Shown here: one piece after another, positions 7,557 through 17,541 of the stretch
Position numbering within the stretch: position 1 is the stretch's first letter
Layout: each line of letters opens with the position of its first letter
NCBI RefSeq assembly: GCF_009496535.1
Contig: NZ_WIDL01000001.1
Location: 225,481-289,480 of the forward strand
Direction: 5' to 3'
Length of the DNA: 64,000 nucleotides
Source of the DNA: Stenotrophomonas sp. MYb238
GTDB taxonomy: Bacteria; Pseudomonadota; Gammaproteobacteria; Xanthomonadales; Xanthomonadaceae
Notes under the pieces: model-generated
Database searches by the model: none
What the model was told of the DNA's origin: nothing
Seen by the model: only the letters and a program-made list of their open reading frames with translations
Program-made: the position numbers and the translations under genes

Positions 7557-9212
7557 TCAACGGAACTGATAGACCAGCTGCGTCCAAAGACGCGGGCTGC
7601 GGTCCCTGTCCGATTCCGGAGCGCCGGTGCCATCCTTCCATGCGGCGAACGCCTGGATGCTGAAGGGGGCAAGGGTATAGGTGGCGCCAATTCCGTAACC
7701 GGCCAGGCGCCGGTGATTGCGTCCCTTGCTGTCCCAGCGTGTGTGGTTGAGGCGGACGCGGCCCTGGTCGTGGAAGCCGAACACCTCCAGCCGTTCGGCC
7801 ACTGCATGACGCAACTCGAGGTTGACCATGTAGCCGCTGTCGCCGCTGGCTTCGCCTTGCGGGTAAGCACGCACGCCGCCGGCACCGCCCAGCAGCATCT
7901 TCTCCGAGGAATCCAGGTTCCTGTCGGCCCACTGGGCATTGCCGGCGAACGCCAGCAGCCAGTTTCCAGGCAGGCGTTGCTGGCGCTGGTAGGACAGCGA
8001 CCATTTGCCGAAATCGCCGCGGCTGCGGGCGGTGAGGCGGTCGATCAACGCGCTGGTATCGTCCAGCCCCAGCTGGCCGCGCGTGTAGTTCAACGCCAGG
8101 CTGTTGCTGGCGCCGGCGCCCAGGCCATCGAAGAAGATGCCGGAGATGCCGAGTGTGCCGTTGCGCAGCTTCTTGCGCCCATGCGTCTTCGTCGCGCCGA
8201 TGTCGTCCTGCAGGCGTTTGTCGTCGTACTGCAACGTCGCAGACCAGTTGGCTCGGCGACTGCGCAGCAGCGGCTGCTGCAGATAGAGACTGCCGACCTC
8301 TGCCCGGCCGCCGGCATCGAGGCTGGCGAAGTCCTTGCCCAGTTCATAGCGCATCACCGACCAGGCCGCGCCGATGCGGGTGGCATGGCGGCCAAACGGC
8401 AACTGGTAACCGAGCCGACCATAGCGGTAATCGTCCACGCCCCCCTGGACGCGAAGGCTTACCTGATCGCCCAGGTGCGCGGGATTGTTCCAATAGAGCG
8501 AGGCTCCAAGACGCTCGGCACCGATGTAGCGATTGCCGTAGTTGTCCAGGTCGACGCTGCCGGTCAACGCCGCCGAAGGCAGGATATCCACCAGGAAGTC
8601 GGACGTGCCGACGCTGGCACCAGGCCGCAGCGTGGATCTCACCTCGATGCCGGGCAGGTCGGCCAGTTCCAGCAGGGCGCTTTCGAACGCCGGGCCATTG
8701 ACCGCATCGCCGGATCGCAGGCGGCGCAGCGGCGCGGTGGCGTTGCCCGCCACGCCGGCCGCATCGTTCAACCGCACCTGGCCGAGCTGGCCCTCGAGCA
8801 CGGCGATGGTCACGATGCCGCCGCTGATGTCCTGCGGCGGCAGCCAGGCACGCGCCACCAGATAGCCGTGCTCCCGGTAATGCCGCGTCACCCGCAGGGC
8901 GAGCGCCTCCAGTTCCTCCATCTGCATCCGGGGCTTGAAGCCGCCCGCGACAAGGCGTTGCAGCACGGCATCGTCGAACACCGTGTTGCCGCTGAAGCGG
9001 ATGCCCGAGACGGACACGTATTCGCCGTTGCCGGGCTGGGCGGGTGCGGTTTCCTCGACGATGGTGCGTGGAACCGTGTTGGAGGGCATGGGCGGCGGCG
9101 GTGCGGCCTGCTGCAGTATCTGGCCGGCGGTGGGCGGCGTCTGCGCCATGACGGCCAGCGGCGACAGGTACAGGCCGGCCAGCAGGCAGGAGCTCTTCCT
9201 CTTGGTGGACAT
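7557..9212 (-). CDS. TpsB outer-membrane transporter (ShlB/FhaC/HecB family)
   Basis: This 551-residue protein is the Omp85-like pore that exports its partner TpsA. It has a signal peptide (residues 1-23, ending LAVMAQ), a proline-rich linker helix region, POTRA domains (YVSVSGIRFSGNTVFDDAVL; LPGIEVRSTLRPG) and a C-terminal 16-strand barrel with a long run of alternating strands ending in LVYQFR. The ATG at 9212 begins the signal peptide and has AAGGA upstream; the frame is open to 9368 but would overlap the tpsA end with no supporting sequence. It lies 59 bases after the large tpsA, which is its probable substrate. Confidence 0.92.
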   Translation of the reverse strand: MSTKRKSSCLLAGLYLSPLAVMAQTPPTAGQILQQAAPPPPMPSNTVPRTIVEETAPAQPGNGEYVSVSGIRFSGNTVFDDAVLQRLVAGGFKPRMQMEELEALALRVTRHYREHGYLVARAWLPPQDISGGIVTIAVLEGQLGQVRLNDAAGVAGNATAPLRRLRSGDAVNGPAFESALLELADLPGIEVRSTLRPGASVGTSDFLVDILPSAALTGSVDLDNYGNRYIGAERLGASLYWNNPAHLGDQVSLRVQGGVDDYRYGRLGYQLPFGRHATRIGAAWSVMRYELGKDFASLDAGGRAEVGSLYLQQPLLRSRRANWSATLQYDDKRLQDDIGATKTHGRKKLRNGTLGISGIFFDGLGAGASNSLALNYTRGQLGLDDTSALIDRLTARSRGDFGKWSLSYQRQQRLPGNWLLAFAGNAQWADRNLDSSEKMLLGGAGGVRAYPQGEASGDSGYMVNLELRHAVAERLEVFGFHDQGRVRLNHTRWDSKGRNHRRLAGYGIGATYTLAPFSIQAFAAWKDGTGAPESDRDRSPRLWTQLVYQFR

Positions 9213-9271
9213 GATTGCGGGTAATCCTTGCAGGGCGTGGATGGTTGCGTGGCGCCGGGCATTCCTGGCGA

Positions 9272-12200
9272 TCAGAGGCGGCAGTCCCGGACCAGCGGCG
9301 CGGGCAGGTTCTGGCCGCACTGCTGGATCGAAATCGCGGGTACGGTCGCCGTGTGGCCGGAACCCCAAGTGCCGTCGACCTGGGCCGATCGCGTCGCGCC
9401 GGCATAACGCCCGCCTTCGGCACCGAAAGGCATTCCCAGGATGCTGGCGACGGCGGTAGGCGCGCCGGCCAGGTCGAGCAGGTAGTTGCCGCTGTCGCCG
9501 CCGGCCAGCGCGGTGCCGCGCAGGGTGACGGTCTTGTCCGTGCCCTGGGCGGCATCGGCGAACGCCGCCTGCCAGTCCACCGTCAACGCATCGCCAGCGA
9601 CCGCGCCCTGCAGCGCCAGTGCGTTGCGGCCGATGGTGGCGCGGTCGCTGCCATCGTGGAGCTTGTCCCGGGCATCGAAGCCGCCACCGATGGTCACCGT
9701 CTTCTGCAGGATGGCGCTGTTGGTGTTGCTGGCGTAGGTGATGTCGTAGTTGCCGCCGCCGTTGCCGTCATCCACGGTCACCCCACCGACCGTGACGGTC
9801 TTGCCGGTACCTGCATTCTTGTCGGTGAAGGCGAAGCTGCCGCCGCTGATGGCGTCATCGCCGAACAACCGGCCGCCAAGGACGATGGCCTTTCCGGCAG
9901 CGGATGTGGTGCCGTCGTAGATCCTGGTCACGTCGGAAGTGCCGACGGTCAGCGCCGCCCTGTCGATCACCCCGACGTTGCCGCTGACCTGCATCGGCAG
10001 GACGTAGTTGGCGAGGTTGGTACCGGCGTTGGCGAGGTAGTCGGCCAGGGTCAGATCGACGGTGACGCTCTTGCCGGTGCCGGCATTGGCGTCCTCGTAA
10101 AGGCCCCTGGTGGCGATAATGGTGGCACCGTCGCTGCCCACCCAGCCGGTGACGAGGAAGTTGCTGGCGTCCAGCGTGGCGTCGGTGGTGCCGTCGTAGG
10201 TCTTGCGCACCGTGCCGGTGAGGTTGACGACGATGGCCAGCGTGCGCGGGTCGATGGTCAGCGCGCCATCGACATAGCTGATGGCGTAGTTGCTGCTGCT
10301 CAGGCCGTTGGCGCTGATGACGTAGGTGCCGGCGTTCACCGCGCCCTGGCTGTTGCCGCCCCAGGCCAGCGTGCCGCCCAGAACGGCGGCGTCCTCGCCG
10401 TTGACGAAGCCGCTGTAGCTCACGCCGTTGCCACCGGTCCACGCGATGCCGTCGTAGCTCTTACCGGCATTGTTGGCGGTGACGACCAGCGCGGCCTTGT
10501 TGATGGTCAGGCTGGCGGTGCCGCCGTAGCTGATGTCGTAGCCCTGTTGCCCGGAATGCAGGCCATCTAGGCGCAGCTTGCCATTGGCGACGCTGTAGGT
10601 GCCGGCGTCGGCACCGTCGGTGGCATAACCGAGGGTGCCGCCTATCAGGCGGGCGTCCACCAGCGTACTGGTGGTGTAGCTGCCCGCCATGCCACTGGCG
10701 ATCTGGCCGTCGTAGGTCTTGCCTCCGCTGATCGCGCCCGGGGTGACGGTGACGGCGGTCATGAAGCTGCGCAGCAGCGGCGCGGTCTGTCCTTCGTAGA
10801 TGCGCCACACCTTGCCGTCGCCGCCCACGGCGGAAATGTCCCAGCCGGCATCGGTGAAGGTGGACAACTGCTGCATCTGCGCGGTGGTGATGCCAGTGCC
10901 GCCGCCGGCGCTGCTGGTCTGGCCGGAGGTGTCGAGGTTCCAGAAGCTGGCGGTGATGGTGCCGGATTGGTGGATCGCGCCGCCCACATGCATAAAGGTG
11001 TTGTTGCCGACCAAGCCGCCGGTGTCGCCGTTGCCCGTGACAAGGCCACTGGCATAGCTGTTGGTGATGTCGCTGGCGTCGGGGGCAGCGACTTGATGGT
11101 TGTGGCCGACCAGGCCGCCTACCCGCTGGTTGCCGCTGACATTGCCGCTGGCGTAGCTGTTGCGGATGTCGGTGCTGCCGTTATGGCCCACCAGTCCGCC
11201 CACATTGTCGCCAGTGGCTTCGACATTGCCGACGGCATAGCTGTTGTCGATGTTGCTTCCGTTGGCCGAACCCACCAGCCCGCCGACGTTGCCAGTACCG
11301 TTGACATTGCCGGTGGCGTAGCTGTTGCCGAGGCTGCTCATGAACAAGCGACCCAGCAGCCCGCCCACGTGTTGGCTGCCGGTCACATTGCCTTGCGCAT
11401 GGCTGTTGCTCACCGCCGCACGCGCAAAACCCACCAGCCCGCCCACATAGTCAACGCCCTGCACACTGGCACTGACATGGCTGTCCTGCACGGTGCCGGC
11501 GGCGTCGGTGTAACCGGCCAGTGCGCCTACGTAGTCCTTGCCGCTGGTGCTGCCGCCACTCAGGGTAACGTTGCGCAGCGAGCCATTGGCATAGCCGAAC
11601 AGGCCAACGTAGTCCTGCGCGCCGCGGTTGATGGTCAAACCCTCGATGGCGAAGTCGTTGCCGTTGAAGCTGCCGGTGAAGGCGTTGCCATTGGTACCCA
11701 CCGGTACGAAGCCGGCGCAGTTCGCGCCACCGGCGTCGCAGTTCCAGTTGGCCGTACCGTTGGCGTCGATATCGCCGGCAAGCGCGAAGTGGTTGCCGAG
11801 GAGGCCGGCCATGCCTTGCAGGCCGTACACGTCGGCCAGCAGCCACGGCGTCGCACTGCTGCCGTCGCCGCCGGTGGCACGCAGGAACGAGCCGCCCGCC
11901 AGTTGGAAGTCGTTGACCGCAAAGCCCGGCGGGGTGGCGGTGTTCTGCACCCACGCGCCGTTGTCCATGCGGAACACGCTGCCCGCGCCGCCGCTGATGG
12001 CGGCGTTGGCGCTGACGTTGCCGGTGGTGTCGATCACCAGCGTGCCGTTGGTCCATGCCACGCCGTTGTCCAGCCGCACCTCGCCGGCCGCACTGCCGGG
12101 GGTACTGATGGTGCGGCTGCTGTCGAAGACGATGTCGTAACCCTGCTGGTCGGAATACAGGCCGCTCACCGTGGCATTGCTGGTGACGATGTATTGCCCG

Positions 12201-15200
12201 GCCTGGGTGCTGCCCAGCGTCAGGGTATCGCCGGCGGTAATGCTGGCTGTCCCATGGATGTGTGGCCCGCTGGGTACGCCGGTCAGCGTGGTGCTTCCGA
12301 TATTGGCCAGCGCCGAGCCGGAGCCGTCGTAATCCGGCGTCGCGCTCACCGTCAGTTGTTTCAGGAAGCTGCGCAGAAGCGGCGTGATGTCGCCGTCGTA
12401 GATGCGCCACACCTTGCCGTCGCCGCCCACGTTGGAAATATCCCAGCCGGCGGAGATGAAGGTGGAAAGCTGCTTGAGTTCGGCCAGCGTCTTACCCACG
12501 CCCAGCGTGTTGAATGCCGCGCCGCTGTTGATGGCGCTGCCACCGGCATCGGTGGTGGCGTAGAAGCTGCCGCTGTCCGTGCCGCTCTGCCGGTGGCCGA
12601 TCAGGCCACCCAGCGTGTTATTGCCGCTCACCGTGCCGGTGGCGTAGCTGTTGCTGACCGTTCCGCCCAACTGCTCACCCACCAGCCCGCCCAACGCGTT
12701 GTTGCCGCTTACGCTACCGGTGGCATAGCTGTTGCTGATCGGGCCTTCGACCAGCAAGCCGACCAGACCGCCCGCCCAGGATCCCCCCGACCAGTTGCCA
12801 AGGTTTGCCTCCACATTGCCTGTCGCATAACTGTTGCTGATGGAACTGGTATAGGACTGCACGCCTACCAGACCGCCGACGATGCCATCCCCGGTGGACG
12901 TCGTGGATTCGACATTCGCGCCAGCGTAGCTGCCCTGGATATGGCTGCCGTGGATAATCGCGCCCGCCAAGCCACCTGCATACGCCCGCGCAGTGACCTG
13001 CCCACTCGCCACGAAGCTGTCGTTGATGCTCGTGCCTTGCGCCCAGCCGACCAGGCCGCCGGTGTAGCCCCGGCCCGTTATCGCAACATTGCTCAAACCG
13101 ATGTCGCGCAGGCTGGCACCCAGTGTGTAACCGAACAGGCCCACGTACTCCTGCGTGGCGCGATTGATGGTGAGGTCGCCGATGGCATGGTCGTTGCCGT
13201 TCAAGCTGCCGGTGAAGGCGTTGCCACTGGTACCCACCGGCACGAAGCCGGCGCAGTTTGTGCCAGCGGCGTCGCAGTTCCAGTTGGCCGTGCCGCTGGC
13301 GTCAATGTCGCCGGCGAGCGCGAAGTGGTTGCCGAGCAGGCCGGTCATGCCTTGCAGACCGTACACGTCGGCCAGCCGCCACGGCGTCGCGCTGCTGCCG
13401 TCGCCGCCGGTGGCGCGCAGGAACGAGCCGCCTGCCAGTTGGAAGTCGTTGACCGCAAAACCGGGCAGGGTGGTGGCGTTCTGCACCCACGCCCCGTTCA
13501 CCATGCGGAACACGCTACCCGCGCCGCCGCTGATGGCGGCGTTGGCGCTGACGTTGCCGGTGGTGTTTATCACCAGCGTGCCGTTGGTCCATGCCGCGCC
13601 GTTGTCCAGCTGCACCTCGCCCGCCGCGCTGCCGGGCGTGCTGATGGTGCGGCTTGCGCCAAAGCTGATGTCGTAACCCTGCTGGTCCGAATACAGCCCG
13701 CTTACCGTGGCGTTGCTGGTGGCGGTGTATTCGCCGGCGCGGGTGCTGGTGAGGGTCAGAGTGTCGCCCTGGACGAACGCGGGCGTGCCGAAGATGTGCG
13801 CGCCGCTGGGGATGCCATTGAGCGAGGCACTGCCGATATTGGCGAGGTGCGCGCCGGAACCGTCGTAGTCGGGCGTCGCGCTCGCCGTCAGTTGTTTCAG
13901 GAAGCCGCGCAGCAGCGGCGTGGTGTCGCCGTCGTAGATGCGCCAGGCGGTGTTCTCGCCGCCGTTGCCGGAGAGGGCGCCGCCCCAGCCGCTGAAAGTG
14001 GAAAGCTGTTTGAGTTGGGCCAGCGTCCTGCCCGTGCCCAGCGTATTGAATGCCCCACCGCTGTTGATGGTGCTGCCGCCGGCATTGGTGGTGGCGTAGA
14101 AGCTCTGGTCAAGGCTGGCAGTGCCCTGCATCTTGCCGACCAGCCCGCCAACATCGCTGCTGCCGGTCACCACGCCGGTAGCGTAGGTGCGGGTGATGTA
14201 GCCGTTCAGGCCTTGATAGAGGCCGACCAGCCCGCCGACCTCAACCTGGCCGGAAACGGCGGCGGCGCTGTAGGCATCGCTGATGCCCTTGTTGTTGTCG
14301 GTGGTGGTCAGCAGGCCAACCAGCCCGCCGACGTCACCGTTGCCGGCGACGGTGCCGGTCACATAGACGTTGTTGATGAGCGAGTCGGTGGCCGAACCGG
14401 CCAGGCCGCCAACATAGTTGAAGCCGGTGACGTTGACGTTGTTCAAGCCCAGGTTGCGGACCGTGCCGCCGTCGATGAAACCGAACAGCCCGACGTAGTT
14501 GGCGCCGCTCCTGTTGATGTACAGGTTGTCGATGCGGTGGTACAGGCCGTCCAGACTGCCGGTGAAGTTGTCGAAGATATTGCCCACGGGCCTGAAACTG
14601 CTGCCCAGCCACACGTCCTGGCCGTTGGTGGCGCTGGCGTCGATGTCGTTGGCGAGGATGTAGTGGGCGGTCGGGTCCAGCGCCATCAGCTGCAATTGGT
14701 GGACGGTGCGGATGGTGGTTGACCATTCCGAGGCCAGCATTGGCAGCACGCCGTCCAGCAGCACCCAGCCATCGCCGCCCGGCGTACCGGTGGCAAAGCC
14801 GCCCCAGTTGGCAACGTCGCGCATCTGCGCGGTGGTCAGGCCGGCGACGTTGGTGGGGGTGTAGGTCAGCCACGATTCCTGTACGCCGATGGCATCGCTC
14901 TGCCCCGTGGTTTCTGTGTTCCAGCGTGCGTTGGTCAGCGCGAGGTTGTTGGCGGCCCTGCCGATCAGCCCGCCGTGGTTGGTGCCGCCGGTGACCGCGC
15001 CGCTGGCCCATACATCGCTGAGCGTGATGTCCATGTAGTAGCCGACCAAGCCACCGGCATTGAGCGCGCCGGTGCCGTTGACCGCGCCGGTGGCGTACAC
15101 GTGGCTTATGTGGGCGTTGCCGTTGGTCCTGCCGATCAACCCGCCGACGGCGAAGTCGCCGCCGGTGACCGTGCCGGTGGCGTAGCTGTGGTCGATGATG

Positions 15201-17227
15201 CTGGCGTTGGTCACGTAGCCGACAAGGCCCCCGATGCTCTCGCCGCCGCTGACCGCGCCGGTGGCATGGCTGCGATGGATGTCGCCGCCGTTGGCGTTGC
15301 CCACCAGCCCACCGGTGTAGCTGCCCCAGGCTCCCGTGACCGTCACGTCGGCCGAGGAATCGAACATCAGGCCGCTGTATCCGTGTACGCCTACCAGCCC
15401 ACCGATGTCGGTGTGGTTGGTGATGGCAGTGGCCGTGCCGCTGGCATGGACGTTGGCGACGGTGCCGTAGTTGTGGCCCGCGAGCAGGCCCATGGTGTAG
15501 GTGCCGCTGCCGGTCACGCTGCCGGCCAGCTTGAGGTTACGTACCTGGGCACCGGTATTGATGGCGTTGAACAACCCGAGATCATCTGCCACGCCGCTCA
15601 GGTTGATGTTGCCGATGCGGTGGCCCAGGCCTTCCAGCGTGCCGCCCAGGTTGCCGAGCGCGGCGGTGACCGGGGTGTCGATGTCGCCGACCAGCGCGTA
15701 GTGGTTGCCGAGGTCGGTCAGCCCGGCAAGGCTGTCGATCAGGACATAGCTCTGGCCGTTGACGGACAGGCTGCCGGTGAGCGGCAGATTGACCGTGCCG
15801 TTGACGTAGAAATGGCCGTCGCTGATGCCCGCGCCCTGGTTGAACAGCACCGCCAGCCCGGCATTGCTGCCGGTGGCGGTGACGGCGGCGTTGATGTTGA
15901 TGCTGCGCTCGGCGTCCAGCGTCAGCGTGCTGTTGCTGCTCCAGTTGATGGCGTCGTTGACGTGGATGTCGCCATTGCCGCCGGTCGTACCCATCGTGGC
16001 GGTCTGGATGATGAAGTTGCCGTTGTTGTTCAGTGCATTGCTGACCGCCGCGCCGGTCATGTTGCCGCCGCTGGCGGCCACGGTGAAGTCGTTGGGGTCG
16101 ATCAGCCAAGTGCCGCTTTGGCCGTCAGTCGCCTTCGTGGTGATGACGGCGGTTTCGGCAATGTTGACGCTTGCGGCGGACGTTTCAATGAAACCGCCGT
16201 TGCCGCCATCGGGCGCACTGGCATCTAGCGTGCCGGCGATGCTGGCCGTACCGCTGTCCATGTCGCCGAGCAGCAGGATGCGGCCGTTGCGGTTTTCCAC
16301 GGTACGGGCGCGAATGACGCCGCTGTTGTTGACCGCGGTGTCCAGCAGCGCATCCTTCGCCCTCGCGGTCATCAGCACAGTGCCGCCATCGGCCTGGATC
16401 AGGCCGCGGTTGTCGGCCAGCGCATGCAGCGCGCCTTCGTCCACCTGCACGTTGAGCAGCTGGTCGCCGGCGAAATCCAGCGTCACGGTATTGCCTGCCG
16501 CCAGCGCGGCGGTACCGAGCCGCGCGGCGATGACGCCTTCGTTGCGCACGGTTTCGCCGAGCAGGGCGACATGGCCGGCGTCGATGCGCCCCTGGTTGAC
16601 CACACGGCCGCCGCTGCCGGCGAACGTACGCTTGCCGTCCATGAAATCGGTATCGGACAGCCCCAGCGTGGACGCCACCAGCCCGCCGACGCTGACCTGC
16701 GCCGTGCTGCCGAACAGCACGCCATTGGGGTTGATCACCCACACCTGGCCGTTGCCCTTGAGCTGGCCGAGGATCTGCGAGCCCTCGGTGCCGAGCACGC
16801 GGTTCAGGGCGATGGCGCTGCTGTTGGGCTGCAGGAAGGTGACGCTGGCATCGCGACCGATGTCGAAGCTCTGCCAATTGATGGCCAGGTTCTGCGACTG
16901 CTGGGCGATGGTCATCGCCGCCCCGCCCTGGGTGATGCTGCCGCTGCCGGCGCTGACCGTGCCGCCGCTGGGCAAGGTGGTGGCAGGCACCCGCGGAGCC
17001 TGGACGGTTGCACCGCCACGCAGGCCATCGGCGGCGCTGGTCGCGGAAGGCGATGCAGCCGATGCCAGCGAGGCCCAGACCGACAACGGCAGCAGGGCGA
17101 GCAGGTGCAGGGCATGCCTGCCGCCATGGCCGGCGCTGCGGCCCTTGCCCTGGGCGCTGGCGATCTCGGCGACGACCTGCCAGACGCCCAGCGCCCGGTT
17201 GAAGACGGTGCGGTAGATGTGATTCAT
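9272..17227 (-). CDS. Large TpsA adhesin/exoprotein with ESPR, TPS domain, GLUG repeats and MBG domains
   Basis: This 2651-residue exoprotein has an extended signal peptide (ESPR, residues 1-30: NRALGVWQVVAEIA), a hydrophobic core ending LASAAS near 59, and a TPS domain (residues about 85-330) with NLAINWQSFDIG and the NPNGV motif at 166-170. Residues about 540-2120 hold many GLUG-type units (GGLVG followed by SYATG), including two nearly identical modules. Residues about 2165-2530 hold MBG domains (KTYDG, VRKTYDGTTDATL). The C-terminus has no toxin domain I can recognise, and no immunity gene follows, so adhesion or biofilm is more likely than contact-dependent inhibition. The start has GGGGAAAA upstream. 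TpsB is encoded next. Confidence 0.92.
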   Translation of the reverse strand: MNHIYRTVFNRALGVWQVVAEIASAQGKGRSAGHGGRHALHLLALLPLSVWASLASAASPSATSAADGLRGGATVQAPRVPATTLPSGGTVSAGSGSITQGGAAMTIAQQSQNLAINWQSFDIGRDASVTFLQPNSSAIALNRVLGTEGSQILGQLKGNGQVWVINPNGVLFGSTAQVSVGGLVASTLGLSDTDFMDGKRTFAGSGGRVVNQGRIDAGHVALLGETVRNEGVIAARLGTAALAAGNTVTLDFAGDQLLNVQVDEGALHALADNRGLIQADGGTVLMTARAKDALLDTAVNNSGVIRARTVENRNGRILLLGDMDSGTASIAGTLDASAPDGGNGGFIETSAASVNIAETAVITTKATDGQSGTWLIDPNDFTVAASGGNMTGAAVSNALNNNGNFIIQTATMGTTGGNGDIHVNDAINWSSNSTLTLDAERSININAAVTATGSNAGLAVLFNQGAGISDGHFYVNGTVNLPLTGSLSVNGQSYVLIDSLAGLTDLGNHYALVGDIDTPVTAALGNLGGTLEGLGHRIGNINLSGVADDLGLFNAINTGAQVRNLKLAGSVTGSGTYTMGLLAGHNYGTVANVHASGTATAITNHTDIGGLVGVHGYSGLMFDSSADVTVTGAWGSYTGGLVGNANGGDIHRSHATGAVSGGESIGGLVGYVTNASIIDHSYATGTVTGGDFAVGGLIGRTNGNAHISHVYATGAVNGTGALNAGGLVGYYMDITLSDVWASGAVTGGTNHGGLIGRAANNLALTNARWNTETTGQSDAIGVQESWLTYTPTNVAGLTTAQMRDVANWGGFATGTPGGDGWVLLDGVLPMLASEWSTTIRTVHQLQLMALDPTAHYILANDIDASATNGQDVWLGSSFRPVGNIFDNFTGSLDGLYHRIDNLYINRSGANYVGLFGFIDGGTVRNLGLNNVNVTGFNYVGGLAGSATDSLINNVYVTGTVAGNGDVGGLVGLLTTTDNNKGISDAYSAAAVSGQVEVGGLVGLYQGLNGYITRTYATGVVTGSSDVGGLVGKMQGTASLDQSFYATTNAGGSTINSGGAFNTLGTGRTLAQLKQLSTFSGWGGALSGNGGENTAWRIYDGDTTPLLRGFLKQLTASATPDYDGSGAHLANIGSASLNGIPSGAHIFGTPAFVQGDTLTLTSTRAGEYTATSNATVSGLYSDQQGYDISFGASRTISTPGSAAGEVQLDNGAAWTNGTLVINTTGNVSANAAISGGAGSVFRMVNGAWVQNATTLPGFAVNDFQLAGGSFLRATGGDGSSATPWRLADVYGLQGMTGLLGNHFALAGDIDASGTANWNCDAAGTNCAGFVPVGTSGNAFTGSLNGNDHAIGDLTINRATQEYVGLFGYTLGASLRDIGLSNVAITGRGYTGGLVGWAQGTSINDSFVASGQVTARAYAGGLAGAIIHGSHIQGSYAGANVESTTSTGDGIVGGLVGVQSYTSSISNSYATGNVEANLGNWSGGSWAGGLVGLLVEGPISNSYATGSVSGNNALGGLVGEQLGGTVSNSYATGTVSGNNTLGGLIGHRQSGTDSGSFYATTDAGGSAINSGAAFNTLGVGKTLAELKQLSTFISAGWDISNVGGDGKVWRIYDGDITPLLRSFLKQLTVSATPDYDGSGSALANIGSTTLTGVPSGPHIHGTASITAGDTLTLGSTQAGQYIVTSNATVSGLYSDQQGYDIVFDSSRTISTPGSAAGEVRLDNGVAWTNGTLVIDTTGNVSANAAISGGAGSVFRMDNGAWVQNTATPPGFAVNDFQLAGGSFLRATGGDGSSATPWLLADVYGLQGMAGLLGNHFALAGDIDANGTANWNCDAGGANCAGFVPVGTNGNAFTGSFNGNDFAIEGLTINRGAQDYVGLFGYANGSLRNVTLSGGSTSGKDYVGALAGYTDAAGTVQDSHVSASVQGVDYVGGLVGFARAAVSNSHAQGNVTGSQHVGGLLGRLFMSSLGNSYATGNVNGTGNVGGLVGSANGSNIDNSYAVGNVEATGDNVGGLVGHNGSTDIRNSYASGNVSGNQRVGGLVGHNHQVAAPDASDITNSYASGLVTGNGDTGGLVGNNTFMHVGGAIHQSGTITASFWNLDTSGQTSSAGGGTGITTAQMQQLSTFTDAGWDISAVGGDGKVWRIYEGQTAPLLRSFMTAVTVTPGAISGGKTYDGQIASGMAGSYTTSTLVDARLIGGTLGYATDGADAGTYSVANGKLRLDGLHSGQQGYDISYGGTASLTINKAALVVTANNAGKSYDGIAWTGGNGVSYSGFVNGEDAAVLGGTLAWGGNSQGAVNAGTYVISANGLSSSNYAISYVDGALTIDPRTLAIVVNLTGTVRKTYDGTTDATLDASNFLVTGWVGSDGATIIATRGLYEDANAGTGKSVTVDLTLADYLANAGTNLANYVLPMQVSGNVGVIDRAALTVGTSDVTRIYDGTTSAAGKAIVLGGRLFGDDAISGGSFAFTDKNAGTGKTVTVGGVTVDDGNGGGNYDITYASNTNSAILQKTVTIGGGFDARDKLHDGSDRATIGRNALALQGAVAGDALTVDWQAAFADAAQGTDKTVTLRGTALAGGDSGNYLLDLAGAPTAVASILGMPFGAEGGRYAGATRSAQVDGTWGSGHTATVPAISIQQCGQNLPAPLVRDCRL
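11625..12570 (-). repeat. Intragenic long repeat, copy 2 of the tpsA module
   Basis: This stretch of tpsA closely matches 13160-14108, offset by about 1535 bases. It encodes the same order of elements: a TPDYDGSG unit, SGLYSDQQGYDI, SAAGEV-LDNG, TGNVSANAAISGGAGS, FAVNDFQLAGGSFLRATGG, and GNHFALAGDID followed by the first GLUG units. Differences are scattered substitutions. It is a homogenised or recently duplicated module. Confidence 0.85.
13160..14108 (-). repeat. Intragenic long repeat, copy 1 of the tpsA module
   Basis: This is the partner of 11625-12570. A shorter, more diverged third echo, the WRIYDG-T-PLLRSF unit, recurs at about 10740-10870. Recombination between copies would remove or add about 512 residues of the adhesin in frame, since an offset near 1535 bases is close to a multiple of three. 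Confidence 0.85.
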
Positions 17228-17541
17228 CGGTTTTCCCCGGGATTATCTGGAAGCTGCAAATCGGGGCGGCGATGAACCGTGGCGGTAGACGCCACGCATG
17301 CCCTGCCCCGCACGGGGATGACGATCACCGCCCGTGATCAGGTAGTGATGATAGAAAGTGCGAGCGGCATCACGAACGCTTCATTTCTGGCAGATGCTGT
17401 CAAAACCTGTCGACACGGAGCGATGTACCTACACTTGTCGAGGGGGCTTCTCCTGCAGGCGCGATGCATTCCAGCCAGGACAAAACCGGGTTGCTCCCTG
17501 CTCCATTGAATTCATCGAAAGGGCCAACAGGACATACACGC
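17228..17541. other. Divergent intergenic region between tpsA and the response regulator
   Basis: These 314 bases separate two divergent operons and must hold both promoters. The repeated element CTGTCGACA (17407-17415) and ACTTGTCGAG (17433-17442) could be regulator contacts, but I cannot identify convincing -35/-10 pairs. No gene or stable hairpin is evident. Confidence 0.4.

Noticed and set aside
11000-14200. CRISPR-like regular repeats
   Set aside because: The repeats are in-frame GLUG coding modules of variable unit length, with no constant spacer and repeat sizes and no cas genes.
10967-14722. 1251-codon plus-strand frame opposite tpsA
   Set aside because: It mirrors the tpsA repeat region and is an artefact of its repetitive GC-rich sequence.
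14974-16228. Possible CdiA-type toxin or immunity gene around the large TpsA
   Set aside because: The C-terminus consists of MBG-like domains, no toxin motif was seen, and the next gene is the TpsB transporter rather than a small immunity protein.
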